Below, one piece after another: positions 41,317 through 50,756 of a stretch of DNA of 64,000 nucleotides. The position numbers were made by a program, and so were the translations under genes. The notes beneath the pieces are model-generated. The model searched no databases, had not been told where the DNA came from, and was given only the letters and a program-made list of their open reading frames with translations. Source of the stretch: UBA10438 sp044238605 (GTDB lineage: Bacteria; Bacteroidota; Ignavibacteria; Kapaibacteriales; Kapaibacteriaceae); contig JBIICY010000003.1 of NCBI GenBank assembly GCA_044238605.1, positions 186,001 to 250,000 of the forward strand, given 5' to 3'. How positions within the stretch are numbered: the first letter of the stretch is position 1; the number at the start of each line of letters is the position of its first letter.

Positions 41317-42306
41317 ATGGATTACAAACTTGCTGGTGTAGATATCAAGGCTGGTGAAGAACTTGTCGATGATATCAAGCCGTTTGTGAAAGCTACCCGC
41401 ACGTCTGGTGTGCTCAGTGAAATTGGTCTCTTCGGCGGTTTCTTTGACGCGCGGTTTCCAGATCATGAACACCCAGTGCTTGTTGCAAGTACCGATGGTG
41501 TGGGAACAAAGCTCAAGGTTGCCGTGATGGCTGGGGTTCATGATACTGTTGGACAGTGTCTTGTGAATCACTGTGTGAATGATATTCTGGCCTGCGGCGC
41601 TCGGCCGCTGTTCTTTCTGGATTACTTCGCTACTGGACGCCTAGAGCGTGGAGTTGCGCGCGACGTGATCAAGGGTATCGCCCAGGCATGTGGAGAAAAC
41701 GGTGCCGCTCTGCTAGGCGGTGAAACAGCTGAGATGCCGTCGATCTATGCTGATGGCGATTATGACGTTGCCGGTACGATCGTAGGTGTGGTAGATAAGC
41801 CCCGTATCATCAACGGATCTCAAATCCGCAAGGGGGATGTGCTGATCGGTCTTCCTTCGAACGGACTGCACACGAATGGCTATTCGCTTGCTAGAGCAGC
41901 TCTGTTTCCTACGTATTCCGTCGACCAGTTTGTTGAAGCATTGGGATCAACTGTTGGACAGGCACTTCTGAAGGTTCATAAATCGTACCTGCATGCAATG
42001 TCACCTGTGCTTGATGCAGGTTTGGCCGCTGGTCTTTCGCATATCACTGGTGGTGGAATCGTTGGCAACACCTCTCGGATTCTCGCAGAGGGACTTGGTC
42101 TTGAGATTGCATGGGGCTCGTGGGATGTGCCACCGATCTTTGACCTGATCAAGTCAGCTGGGTCGATCAGTGATTCTGAAATGCAGCATGTGTTCAATCT
42201 CGGAGTTGGAATGATCGTTGTGGCTCATGAGGAAGATGCAGATTCGGTGATGTCGATGCTCGCAGAACATAACCCATTCCATGTAGGGGCTGTTGTTGCC
42301 TCATAG
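41317..42306 (+). CDS. purM: Phosphoribosylformylglycinamidine cyclo-ligase
   Basis: 329 residues. Closes the imidazole ring to give AIR in purine synthesis. Seen: YKLAGVDIKAGEELVD, ASTDGVGTKLKVA, VNHCVNDILACGARPLFFLDYFATGRL, GGETAEMPSIYADGDYDVAGTIVG, GLPSNGLHTNGYSLAR, SHITGGGIVGNTSRIL. All substrate-binding blocks are intact. It lies between a glycosyltransferase and recQ, with 21 and 6 bases of spacing. Confidence 0.97.
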   Translation: MDYKLAGVDIKAGEELVDDIKPFVKATRTSGVLSEIGLFGGFFDARFPDHEHPVLVASTDGVGTKLKVAVMAGVHDTVGQCLVNHCVNDILACGARPLFFLDYFATGRLERGVARDVIKGIAQACGENGAALLGGETAEMPSIYADGDYDVAGTIVGVVDKPRIINGSQIRKGDVLIGLPSNGLHTNGYSLARAALFPTYSVDQFVEALGSTVGQALLKVHKSYLHAMSPVLDAGLAAGLSHITGGGIVGNTSRILAEGLGLEIAWGSWDVPPIFDLIKSAGSISDSEMQHVFNLGVGMIVVAHEEDADSVMSMLAEHNPFHVGAVVAS

Positions 42307-42312
42307 CAGATA

Positions 42313-44979
42313 ATGTCCACGCCGATATCAATGATGCAGCAAGCCGAGCGTATCCTGCGTGATACGTTCGGCTTTCCTGCATTTCGTCCCGGCCAGCATG
42401 ATATTGTATCTGCTGTGCTAAGTGGACGCAACGTACTCGGTGTGTTGCCTACAGGCGGCGGTAAGTCGCTATGCTATCAAGTACCGGCATTGGTGTTTCC
42501 AAAGTTAACGTTGGTTGTATCGCCGCTGATTGCACTCATGCAGGACCAAACAGAGCGTCTTCGGTCTCTTGGTGTCGAGGCATATTCCCTGCACAGCGGT
42601 ATGGGGCATGGCGAAGTAAACGACATCATCTATCGTGCATCCGTTGGGAAGGTGAAGCTGCTCTATGTTGCGCCTGAACGGTTGGAATCACGAACATTTC
42701 GAAGTCAGCTGCAGACGGTTCCTCTAAGTCTGCTGGCAGTTGATGAAGCCCACTGCATAAGTGAGTGGGGGCATGATTTTCGTCCAAGTTACCGTAACAT
42801 CCTCTCGTTATTCGATTCACGGCAGAGAGTACCTGTTGTTGCTGTAACCGCTACAGCAACGCCGGACGTGCGCACTGATGTGATCTCCGCATTGCAGCTG
42901 ACAGCGCCGGTAGAGATTGTGCGCGGTTTTGCTAGGCCGAATCTTGCCCTGAAGGTTGAACAGACGGCGGCAAAGGTAGAGCACGTTACCCGAGCCGCCC
43001 GGGAACTGCAGCATGGGTCGATGATCGTGTACTGCGCTTCGCGCAGGCGCGTAGACACAATGGTAGAAGAGTTGAACAAGCGTGGGGTGCGTGCCGTTGG
43101 ATATCATGGCGGCATGACGCATCATCAGCGATCCGCAACGCAGGATGCCTTTCTGAATGACAATGTTCGCGTGCTTGCAGCTACAAATGCGTTCGGTATG
43201 GGTGTAGATAAGTCAGATGTTCGGCAGGTGATTCACACAGACCTAACGCTGACGCTCGAAGCGTATTATCAGGAGGCAGGCAGGGCCGGGCGTGATGGTG
43301 ATCCGGCGACCTGCACGCTACTGTATCAGTCGGAAGACAAGCGTCTGATGGACTTCTACATCAAGACCACGTATCCGGAACAAGAAGAGATCGCGGCTGT
43401 GTACGAATACTTGTGCTCGCGCGCAGGATTGCAGACCGGCGAATCAACGCAAACACCAATCATGGCCGACAGCGCGAGCATAGCCTCTGCACTGCATACA
43501 ACGGAGGCCAGCGTCCGAGGAGTCATGGCCTTGCTTGAACGAAGCGGCGTTCTGTTATCAACTACTGCCCACGGCAATGCTCGAATGACCTTGCGCACAT
43601 CGCGAGAACGCATAGCGCAGTTTGCCGAGCAGGCGCCCCCTGAGTTTCGTTTAGCCGTACAGCTTATCAGTAGACACCTTAACGGCAGGATGCCGGGAGA
43701 AGAAACAGATTTCCCTGTGGTAGAGCTTTTGCGGCGGTCAGACGTTACGTCTGCTGAGCTGTCCAGGGCTCTTTCAGCACTCCAGCTTGGCGCCCTGATT
43801 CGGTACAACCCGCCTAATTCCGGCGGAGGCATTCTTCTGCTTGGACCCCGCGTAAGGACCAGCGCGCTTGAGATTGATTTCAAAGCACTGCAGCAACGCC
43901 GAGATCGTGCCAATCAGAAGCTTTCTGTGATGATCGGATATGCCGAATCACGTCAGTGCAAGCGTAATGTGATCTTATCCTACTTTGGCGATCAGAGCTC
44001 CTCTGGTACGTGCGGAACTTGTTCGAGCTGCACATCAACGCCAAGCACACAGAAGCAACTTTCGCAGAGACTAGCCGAGAATGTCAACGCTGTTATCATC
44101 GCAGCTTGGCAGACAAGGGGCAGGTTTGGACGTCACGTTATCGTTGATATCGTTCGTGCAGTACATTCTCCGAAGATCAAGGAATATAGACTTGACAGAA
44201 GCGCGGCGTTTGGACTGCTGCAGAGCAGAACAAAGGCCGAGTTGCTCGAGGCCATCGATGTTGGGCTCGATGCCGGGTGGCTCGTAAAGACTGCAGATCT
44301 TTATCCTACGATTGGTGTTACAAGCGATGGGAAGGAACATGCGGGTCCGCTGCCAAAACAACTGACTCTTCAGCGAAATGCCGCGGAGACATCTGTTCAG
44401 AACCATGATGCAGCCTCCAGCGTGTATGCAATGCTTGTAGCTATGCGCGAGCGCATTGCCTCGCAGCGCGGCGTGCCGGAAAACTCATTGTGCTCAAATG
44501 AAGAATTAGCCTTGCTTGCGCGTGACATGCCATCGTCGTTGCAGGAATTCGTCCCAGGCCGCCATGGAAGCTCGATGTTTCTTACCCAGCATGCGCAGGA
44601 GATCTTATCGTGCATACGGGAATCCAGACAACAAGATGCTGAGAGCCGCGTCGTTTCATCGGCGCCAGGTTTAGAACGCGTTATCTCCTCCATTCACGAA
44701 ACCACAACGCTTGATCGACTCTCTCGAGACCTCCAGATGTCTAAACCCTCGATCGTAGAACTCCTCCAGCGCGGTATAGAGTCTGGAATGAATATCTCCC
44801 GAGGAGCACTTGTGGACGAGAGTCTTTTTGTTTCTGTGCTCGAGTATGTTCGATATCACCGATACGCTAAACTTCGAGATGTTAGGCAGCACATTGGTGG
44901 CGAGCCATCGATACCAGAACTTCGCCTAGCGTTGGCATTTGCCAGACGTGATCTCTACACAGAGGTGGAGTCTGCATGA
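42313..44979 (+). CDS. recQ: RecQ family ATP-dependent DNA helicase
   Basis: 888 residues, longer than the usual 600-730. A 3'-5' helicase in recombination and fork repair. Seen: FRPGQHDIVSAVLSGRN, Walker A PTGGGKSLCYQ, VDEAHCISEWGHDFRP (DEAH), AVTATATP, VYCASRR-like IVYCASRRRVD, TNAFGMGVDK, YYQEAGRAGRDG, zinc cysteines in QCKRN and GTCGTCSSC, an RQC winged helix, an HRDC-like stretch (AMRERIASQRGVPENSL), and a C-terminal HTH found in some helicases (after residue 800). Its TGA overlaps the start of the secreted subtilase gene. Confidence 0.95.
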   Translation: MSTPISMMQQAERILRDTFGFPAFRPGQHDIVSAVLSGRNVLGVLPTGGGKSLCYQVPALVFPKLTLVVSPLIALMQDQTERLRSLGVEAYSLHSGMGHGEVNDIIYRASVGKVKLLYVAPERLESRTFRSQLQTVPLSLLAVDEAHCISEWGHDFRPSYRNILSLFDSRQRVPVVAVTATATPDVRTDVISALQLTAPVEIVRGFARPNLALKVEQTAAKVEHVTRAARELQHGSMIVYCASRRRVDTMVEELNKRGVRAVGYHGGMTHHQRSATQDAFLNDNVRVLAATNAFGMGVDKSDVRQVIHTDLTLTLEAYYQEAGRAGRDGDPATCTLLYQSEDKRLMDFYIKTTYPEQEEIAAVYEYLCSRAGLQTGESTQTPIMADSASIASALHTTEASVRGVMALLERSGVLLSTTAHGNARMTLRTSRERIAQFAEQAPPEFRLAVQLISRHLNGRMPGEETDFPVVELLRRSDVTSAELSRALSALQLGALIRYNPPNSGGGILLLGPRVRTSALEIDFKALQQRRDRANQKLSVMIGYAESRQCKRNVILSYFGDQSSSGTCGTCSSCTSTPSTQKQLSQRLAENVNAVIIAAWQTRGRFGRHVIVDIVRAVHSPKIKEYRLDRSAAFGLLQSRTKAELLEAIDVGLDAGWLVKTADLYPTIGVTSDGKEHAGPLPKQLTLQRNAAETSVQNHDAASSVYAMLVAMRERIASQRGVPENSLCSNEELALLARDMPSSLQEFVPGRHGSSMFLTQHAQEILSCIRESRQQDAESRVVSSAPGLERVISSIHETTTLDRLSRDLQMSKPSIVELLQRGIESGMNISRGALVDESLFVSVLEYVRYHRYAKLRDVRQHIGGEPSIPELRLALAFARRDLYTEVESA

Positions 44980-47900
44980 AACTTGTGCGCAACATCATAC
45001 TTCTGGCTGGACTTATCTCCACGGTGTTGCCGACCGTTGGAATGTCGCGGGAAGTGCTCGTGCTGCTTTCGGGCAGACAGATTCCTAACGAGCTGCGATC
45101 CTACTCCGTTCGGCGAGCGCTGCCTCTGTTAAACAATGCAAAGCTTGCCGAGAATGCGCAGAATTCTCCAGAAGTGAAGGAGCTCCTCAATAGACTGGGC
45201 CGATACATCCGTGTTACCGTTGAAGCCCTAGAACTTGACTCCCTGCGAACCATCCCTGGAGTAGTAGCGGCGTGGGAGCTACAGTCGTTCAAGCTAGATG
45301 CTGCGGTGTTCGAAGAATCGCCGATCAGCAATGATTCACTATCGTCTGAGCAATACGCACTCGAGCTCATTGGTGCCCGTGCGGCATGGCAGCATGCAAC
45401 GGGGCAGGGAATTGTGGTAGGAATCATTGATACCGGCATTGATTGGAATCATGAAGATCTTCTTGATGCCTTAGCGGTTTCTCCGAAAGAAGATTTGAAC
45501 TCTAACGGCAGATTCGATGCCTGGCCGCACGATGAAGAACGCTTTGGAATCACCGGCGATCTTAATGGCGAGGATGAAGACGACAATGGAGTGATCGACG
45601 ATGTCATCGGGACTGATTTTGTAGATCAGGAGTTTCGAAATCTCGGAGATGACTCGCGCTATGATGCAGTGCCGTTTGATGAACACGGTCATGGCACACT
45701 CGTTGCCGGCGTTATCGCTGCTACACGCGACAACGGTAAGGGTATCGCAGGATTAGCCTGTAATGCACGCGTGAGGGCCATACGTGCATTCGATGCTACA
45801 GGCGCTGCCGAAGAGGATGATATTGCATCTGCAATCGTCTATTCGGCACTCAATGGTGTGCACGTGATTAACATGAGTTTTGGAGATGGTGTTAATTCGC
45901 CATTGATGCAGGACGCCATTCGATATGCGCAAGCGCGTGGATGTGTGCTTGTTGCATCGGCTGGCAATAGCGGTGTGACATCAACGCAGTTTCCTGCCAG
46001 TTATTCCGGTGTTATTGTTGTCGCGGCAACGAACAAAAACGATCAACGAGCACCATTTTCTTCGACAGGTCCGTTGGTTTCTCTATCGGCGCCCGGGCAG
46101 GGCATCCTCACAACCTCTGTGAATTCGCGATACCGGTCTGTGAATGGCACATCATTCTCAGCCCCCTACGTGGCAGCAACAGTTGCGATGATGCTTGAGA
46201 AGTTTCCTGGAATCACAGCTGAGGAGATACGTGGAACGCTCATGGCCTCGTCAAAGGACCTAGGACAGATTGGATGGGACCCACTGTTCGGTTCTGGGAG
46301 GCTCCGGGCAGATGCTGCGCTAACGGTAATGGGGCGCAGCCGCATATCGATCACGCGTCCATCGATTGAGGACGAGTTCGATGTGAGCAAAACACGAGGC
46401 ATTCAGATCTTCGGCTCGAACCACATCGTTAACTTCCAACGGAGTGAAATTGCATTTGGCAGGGGAGTTGATCCACTGCAGTGGGAGACTATTGCAACAA
46501 GCAGCAATTCTGTAATCGATGGATATATCGGTGAGATTCCTACAGCATCATTCGAAAACGGACTCTATACACTTCGAGTGCGTTCCTTTGGTTCCGACGG
46601 CAGACATCATGACTGTCATGTGCGAGTTCGGATAGTTGATGCTGATTCATGTAGCATTAGGTCCATAGAGCAGGTCTCAGCCTGGCTCACTGATAGAAGG
46701 ACCCATGTGCTAACTGTTACCACTTCTCGTCCAACGATGTGTGCGATAACCGAGAGTGGGTCTGCAAATCAAGACGTGTTTTCGATACCGAAAAAGTATG
46801 CAACTACGCACAGCATCGTCCTGCCAGACAGCACTGGATTCTCCGCAGCTACGCGCAGTGTAGACATTACATGCAGTCCGATGCTGGGAAGAACCGCAGA
46901 CTCAACCATCGAGCTTCAGTCATCTCGTGGTGCAGCCGCGCCTACAACGGGCTGGGATATGCTAGCAACAGCCCCCTGGGCAGGATACGTTCTCGACGAC
47001 GTTCGAGATCTTTATCGTGACGGCAGTAAGTGCTTTGCAATGAACGATCTCTCCGATGGTGGGTTTGGAAGAACACTAATCGTACAATACGACAACGGCA
47101 GCTGGGCAGTCCGCGATTCGTTGAATGACGTCTACATCCCACGCGCTATCACGGATGTAAATGGTAACGGACGTTATGAACTGCTGTGTCACGTCGTTGG
47201 CAGAACTGTGCTGTTTGAACAGCAGTCTCCATCGCAGAGCATATTCTCCAGCATCCTTTTCGCAGATTCAACAACCGTGGTCAACGCTGCCGGAGCTGCT
47301 GATATTGATGGCGACGGACGAGAAGAGATCTTAGCACTTGCAGATAATGCGTGCTACGTCTATACCTGCAAGGGAAACACCTTCTCACTGCTGGGCATTG
47401 CTAAAAATTCGTCAAGTCCACCCCCTACTAGTGGTACAAACCGTGTCGATGAGATCAGCATTGGCGCCGGAGACTTTAACGGCAATGGTAGAATGGAGAT
47501 CGCTTTCTCTGATACCGATGGCGACCTCCTCGTTCATGAGTGGAACGGTTCATCATTTGAAGAAAAGTTCGTCTTTCAAGGCCCTGGTGCAGGGGGCTCG
47601 GGATTTGTTGCCGCTGGAGATGTCAACGCAGATGGCCGCCCAGATATTCTTCTTGGTGTGCCCGATAGAATCGAGGCAGATGAGCAGGGTGAATATGGAC
47701 GTCAGGCATGGACGTATCGTCTGTTCTCACATACGAGCGATTCAGGGTATGTAGTTGCATGGCAGGACCATGTCGCCGGTGTGCGGTACGGAATTGGGTA
47801 CCGAAATGGTGTTGCACTTGCGAACATCGACAGTGTACCCGGTGATGAGATCATCGTGAGTGCATTCCCGCGTCTCTATCTCTTTGGCCGCGCTGCAGAC

Positions 47901-49274
47901 GGAAACATCGTCCCCAAGGCCTACTTCAACGATGTAGCTACACCGCGCGTACTGACGTACGATTGGAACAATGACGGCCTGCGAGAATTGGGCTTTGGCT
48001 CAACGGTCCCTGAGATTGGAGCGATGACGGGCTTTACGTTCGTGCAGCAGAGTGCGAGTAACGTAATGCCGGCACCAAGCTCGCTTAGGGCATATCACGA
48101 TCGCACAGATACAACCCTCGGCAGCGTGAGGCTGTCATGGTATCCAGTAGATAGTGCTTCTGCCTATCGTGTGATTCGGCGCGTTGCTTCAAAAGATTCT
48201 GTGCTAGGAGAGGTTCAAGCCACTACGTATCGCTATCAGATGAGAGGGCTGACTGATTCGCTCGTATCGTTTGTGGTGCAGGCACTTCCGAGCGGACAAA
48301 CCCCACGCGCCGGAAGATCCTCAAATCGTGTCGTGATAGATGCTCGCCCCGTGATCTATGGTATACAGCTAGAACGTTCTGTTGTGACGCGGCGTGAACT
48401 ACGCAGCGGACTGGTCCTGCAGCTCGCGTGCGCTGGCGAGATAGATGCAAAGGGGATTGCTCTGCCACGACAAGTTCTTCGTGATGAGGTAGACAGCTCC
48501 TTTCAGGTGCATGCCAGATATGCAAGAACGCCTGGTGGACGTGTCGTGCAGTTTGTGTTCCCCGAGGTAGAGTTTTCTGGCGATTCGTTAACGCTGTATG
48601 TAGACCTGCCGGTGAGTCGATGTCTGCTTGTGGCTCGATCGTTTACGATACGAGTTGTAGATGTGCCCCCTACACCAGAACCAAGGACTGCGATAACTCT
48701 TTCGGGTGTTGAAGTTGCGTCGCCAACTGCACTTCACTTGAGGTACTCACATCAGGTTGATGAATCAGCTCTACAAGTATCTGCCTATACGCTGCGTCCG
48801 GAAGGATCTGTCATTGGGGTTCGTCGTATAGACTCAGCAACGGTCGCTTTGGAGTTAGATCCCATATACCCACTCCGTGCCAAGGGTGTGACGTATGCTG
48901 TTACTGCCCGTGATGTGAGATACGACACAACGCATGTCATAGCCAAGGGGGCGGGCAGTACAATCGCATTCAGCGTGTTAGGTGCTACAGAGGCGGATAC
49001 ATATACCTACCCTCAGCCACTCAAGCTGCAGGTTCACGATGTGTTGGTGTTCGCAGGACTTCCAGCAATTGCTGATGTAGAAGTATTCGACAGCAAGATG
49101 AATCCTGTGGCAACACTGCGCAGCACAGATGGCAATGGTGGGCTGCGATGGGACCTGCGAGGTCAGGACGACCGCACCATTGGGCCAGGCATCTATTTCT
49201 ACGTGATCACCAGTCAGAATGCCGACGGCTCGGCGATGACGTGGCCGATGAAGAAGATCCTTATTCAGCGGTAA
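44976..49274 (+). CDS. Secreted S8 (subtilisin-like) serine protease with FG-GAP repeats and T9SS-like tail
   Basis: 1432 residues with a signal peptide (about 1-22). Order: propeptide-like region, S8 domain with the triad Asp152 (GIIDTGID), His239 (GHGTLVAG) and Ser393 (GTSFSAPY), a CARDB/Ig-like part, FG-GAP-type repeats around residues 690-920 (VNGNGRYELL, DIDGDGREEI, DFNGNGRMEI, DVNADGRPDI: calcium-loop motifs), fibronectin-like modules, and a C-terminal block (VEVFDSKMNPVATLRSTDG to KKILIQR) like a T9SS sorting/FlgD-like tail. It would be exported and degrade protein outside the cell or process surface proteins. It starts by ATGA overlap with recQ. Confidence 0.9.
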   Translation: MKLVRNIILLAGLISTVLPTVGMSREVLVLLSGRQIPNELRSYSVRRALPLLNNAKLAENAQNSPEVKELLNRLGRYIRVTVEALELDSLRTIPGVVAAWELQSFKLDAAVFEESPISNDSLSSEQYALELIGARAAWQHATGQGIVVGIIDTGIDWNHEDLLDALAVSPKEDLNSNGRFDAWPHDEERFGITGDLNGEDEDDNGVIDDVIGTDFVDQEFRNLGDDSRYDAVPFDEHGHGTLVAGVIAATRDNGKGIAGLACNARVRAIRAFDATGAAEEDDIASAIVYSALNGVHVINMSFGDGVNSPLMQDAIRYAQARGCVLVASAGNSGVTSTQFPASYSGVIVVAATNKNDQRAPFSSTGPLVSLSAPGQGILTTSVNSRYRSVNGTSFSAPYVAATVAMMLEKFPGITAEEIRGTLMASSKDLGQIGWDPLFGSGRLRADAALTVMGRSRISITRPSIEDEFDVSKTRGIQIFGSNHIVNFQRSEIAFGRGVDPLQWETIATSSNSVIDGYIGEIPTASFENGLYTLRVRSFGSDGRHHDCHVRVRIVDADSCSIRSIEQVSAWLTDRRTHVLTVTTSRPTMCAITESGSANQDVFSIPKKYATTHSIVLPDSTGFSAATRSVDITCSPMLGRTADSTIELQSSRGAAAPTTGWDMLATAPWAGYVLDDVRDLYRDGSKCFAMNDLSDGGFGRTLIVQYDNGSWAVRDSLNDVYIPRAITDVNGNGRYELLCHVVGRTVLFEQQSPSQSIFSSILFADSTTVVNAAGAADIDGDGREEILALADNACYVYTCKGNTFSLLGIAKNSSSPPPTSGTNRVDEISIGAGDFNGNGRMEIAFSDTDGDLLVHEWNGSSFEEKFVFQGPGAGGSGFVAAGDVNADGRPDILLGVPDRIEADEQGEYGRQAWTYRLFSHTSDSGYVVAWQDHVAGVRYGIGYRNGVALANIDSVPGDEIIVSAFPRLYLFGRAADGNIVPKAYFNDVATPRVLTYDWNNDGLRELGFGSTVPEIGAMTGFTFVQQSASNVMPAPSSLRAYHDRTDTTLGSVRLSWYPVDSASAYRVIRRVASKDSVLGEVQATTYRYQMRGLTDSLVSFVVQALPSGQTPRAGRSSNRVVIDARPVIYGIQLERSVVTRRELRSGLVLQLACAGEIDAKGIALPRQVLRDEVDSSFQVHARYARTPGGRVVQFVFPEVEFSGDSLTLYVDLPVSRCLLVARSFTIRVVDVPPTPEPRTAITLSGVEVASPTALHLRYSHQVDESALQVSAYTLRPEGSVIGVRRIDSATVALELDPIYPLRAKGVTYAVTARDVRYDTTHVIAKGAGSTIAFSVLGATEADTYTYPQPLKLQVHDVLVFAGLPAIADVEVFDSKMNPVATLRSTDGNGGLRWDLRGQDDRTIGPGIYFYVITSQNADGSAMTWPMKKILIQR

Positions 49275-50691
49275 GCATTCGTCGAAGACCGCCAACATCT
49301 CCATTACTAAGAATCGCGATTACGTCACCCGACTGCACACGAGTCTCTAGATAATCGGCAACAAGGCGACCCCATAGATTATCTGCAGCATGCTGAGGAT
49401 CGATAGAAAGCGCACTAATCCCGGCAGCGCGCAGGTCAGACATAAGACGCTCAGTATCAAGTCGTTCCTCTGGAGCATATCGTTCAGGACGATTTACCGG
49501 ACCCAGGCATACGCTAGCTGCACCCGTAAAACAGGTGGCCAGTTCTGACTGAAAAAAGTTACGCGTGGTCGTATTCGAGCGTGGCTCGAAAACAACGTGT
49601 ATTCGGGATCCAGAGTATTTCTGATACAGTGCAGTGATGGTAAGTGCAATAGCCGTTGGATGATGCGCAAAATCATCAATCACGATGGCGCTGTTCCACG
49701 TGCATAGTTCCTCGAGACGACGCTTAGGCGGAATGAAAAGGGGCATTGCCGCCTGCTGCTCCTGAGCAGTTAATCCTGCATGATGCGTCGATGCCACAGC
49801 CATCGTTGCATTTCGTACGTTGTGAATCCCGGGCATTGGAAGCTCGAAGCGCCCATACTCGGTGCCGTTGTAGTTAACTGTCCACTCCGTGTGCCCACCA
49901 CGTTCCACAACGTCTTGGATGCGCCATGTGGCATCAGTGGAAAGTCCAACAGACTCTACACGGCATGGTGCCTGAGCAGTCGCAGCACGAGCGTTGACAT
50001 CATCAGCATTTACAAGGGCTACCCCGTTTTGGGGAACAATGCGGATCATCTGGCGAAATGACTGGATGATAGCTTCTACAGATGAGAAAATGTCTGCGTG
50101 GTCGAATTCAAGATTGTTTACAATGGCAATCGTCGGACGGTAGTGTACAAACTTGCTGCGCTTGTCAAAAAAGGCTGTGTCGTATTCGTCACCTTCAGAC
50201 ACAAACACTCCGGCATGTGTGTTGTGAACGTTTTCTGGAACTGGCCTGCAGCCTACATCAAAATTCTGCGGTACGCCCCCTATGAGATACCCTGGCTGAA
50301 AGCCTGCATGCTCCAGCAGCCACGCAGTAATGCTAGATGTTGTTGTTTTGCCATGAGTGCCGGCACAGACGATTGATGTGTTGCGGTCTATAAAGAGCTT
50401 GCCAACAAGTTCGGCCATCGAAGTATACGGCCAGCGTTCTTCGAGGATGTATTCAAGTTCTTCATTGCCGCGGCTGATGGCATTTCCGATAACCGTAAGG
50501 TCGGGGCGCAGTGATGTCAGTCGAGAGCTGCTATATCCCTCGTAACGCTCAATTCCTGCCTTTGCCAGTACACTGTTCATTGGCTCGTATACCGGACCAT
50601 CGCTGCCTGTCACAGTATGACCCTGCATTCGGCATGCCACGGCTACAGAGCCCATCGCAGTGCCGCCGACACCGATGAAATGTATGTGCAT
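49261..50691 (-). CDS. mpl: UDP-N-acetylmuramate:tripeptide ligase Mpl
   Basis: 476 residues. Murein-recycling ligase that attaches L-Ala-gamma-D-Glu-meso-DAP to UDP-MurNAc. Seen: the Rossmann-like start IHFIGVGGTAMGSVAVACRMQGH, ATP site GTHGKTTTSS, VSEGDEYDTAFFDKRSKFVHYRP (the hallmark distinguishing Mpl from MurC), NNLEFDHADIF, DDFAHHPTAI, and the C-terminal domain with FEPRSNTTTRN. It implies meso-DAP peptidoglycan. The last 14 bases overlap the end of the protease gene on the other strand. Confidence 0.93.
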   Translation of the reverse strand: MHIHFIGVGGTAMGSVAVACRMQGHTVTGSDGPVYEPMNSVLAKAGIERYEGYSSSRLTSLRPDLTVIGNAISRGNEELEYILEERWPYTSMAELVGKLFIDRNTSIVCAGTHGKTTTSSITAWLLEHAGFQPGYLIGGVPQNFDVGCRPVPENVHNTHAGVFVSEGDEYDTAFFDKRSKFVHYRPTIAIVNNLEFDHADIFSSVEAIIQSFRQMIRIVPQNGVALVNADDVNARAATAQAPCRVESVGLSTDATWRIQDVVERGGHTEWTVNYNGTEYGRFELPMPGIHNVRNATMAVASTHHAGLTAQEQQAAMPLFIPPKRRLEELCTWNSAIVIDDFAHHPTAIALTITALYQKYSGSRIHVVFEPRSNTTTRNFFQSELATCFTGAASVCLGPVNRPERYAPEERLDTERLMSDLRAAGISALSIDPQHAADNLWGRLVADYLETRVQSGDVIAILSNGDVGGLRRMLTAE

Positions 50692-50735
50692 GGTTCAAAT
50701 GCCTTACGTGAAATGTGGTATCTTGTGACTTCCTA

Positions 50736-50743
50736 CAAAGATA
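50736..50743 (-). promoter_or_regulatory. Candidate -7 promoter element for mpl
   Basis: TATCTTTG on the minus strand (perfect TAnnTTTG), 44 bases before the mpl ATG at 50691. No clear -33 TTTG. Confidence 0.45.
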
Positions 50744-50756
50744 GAACGAGACACAT

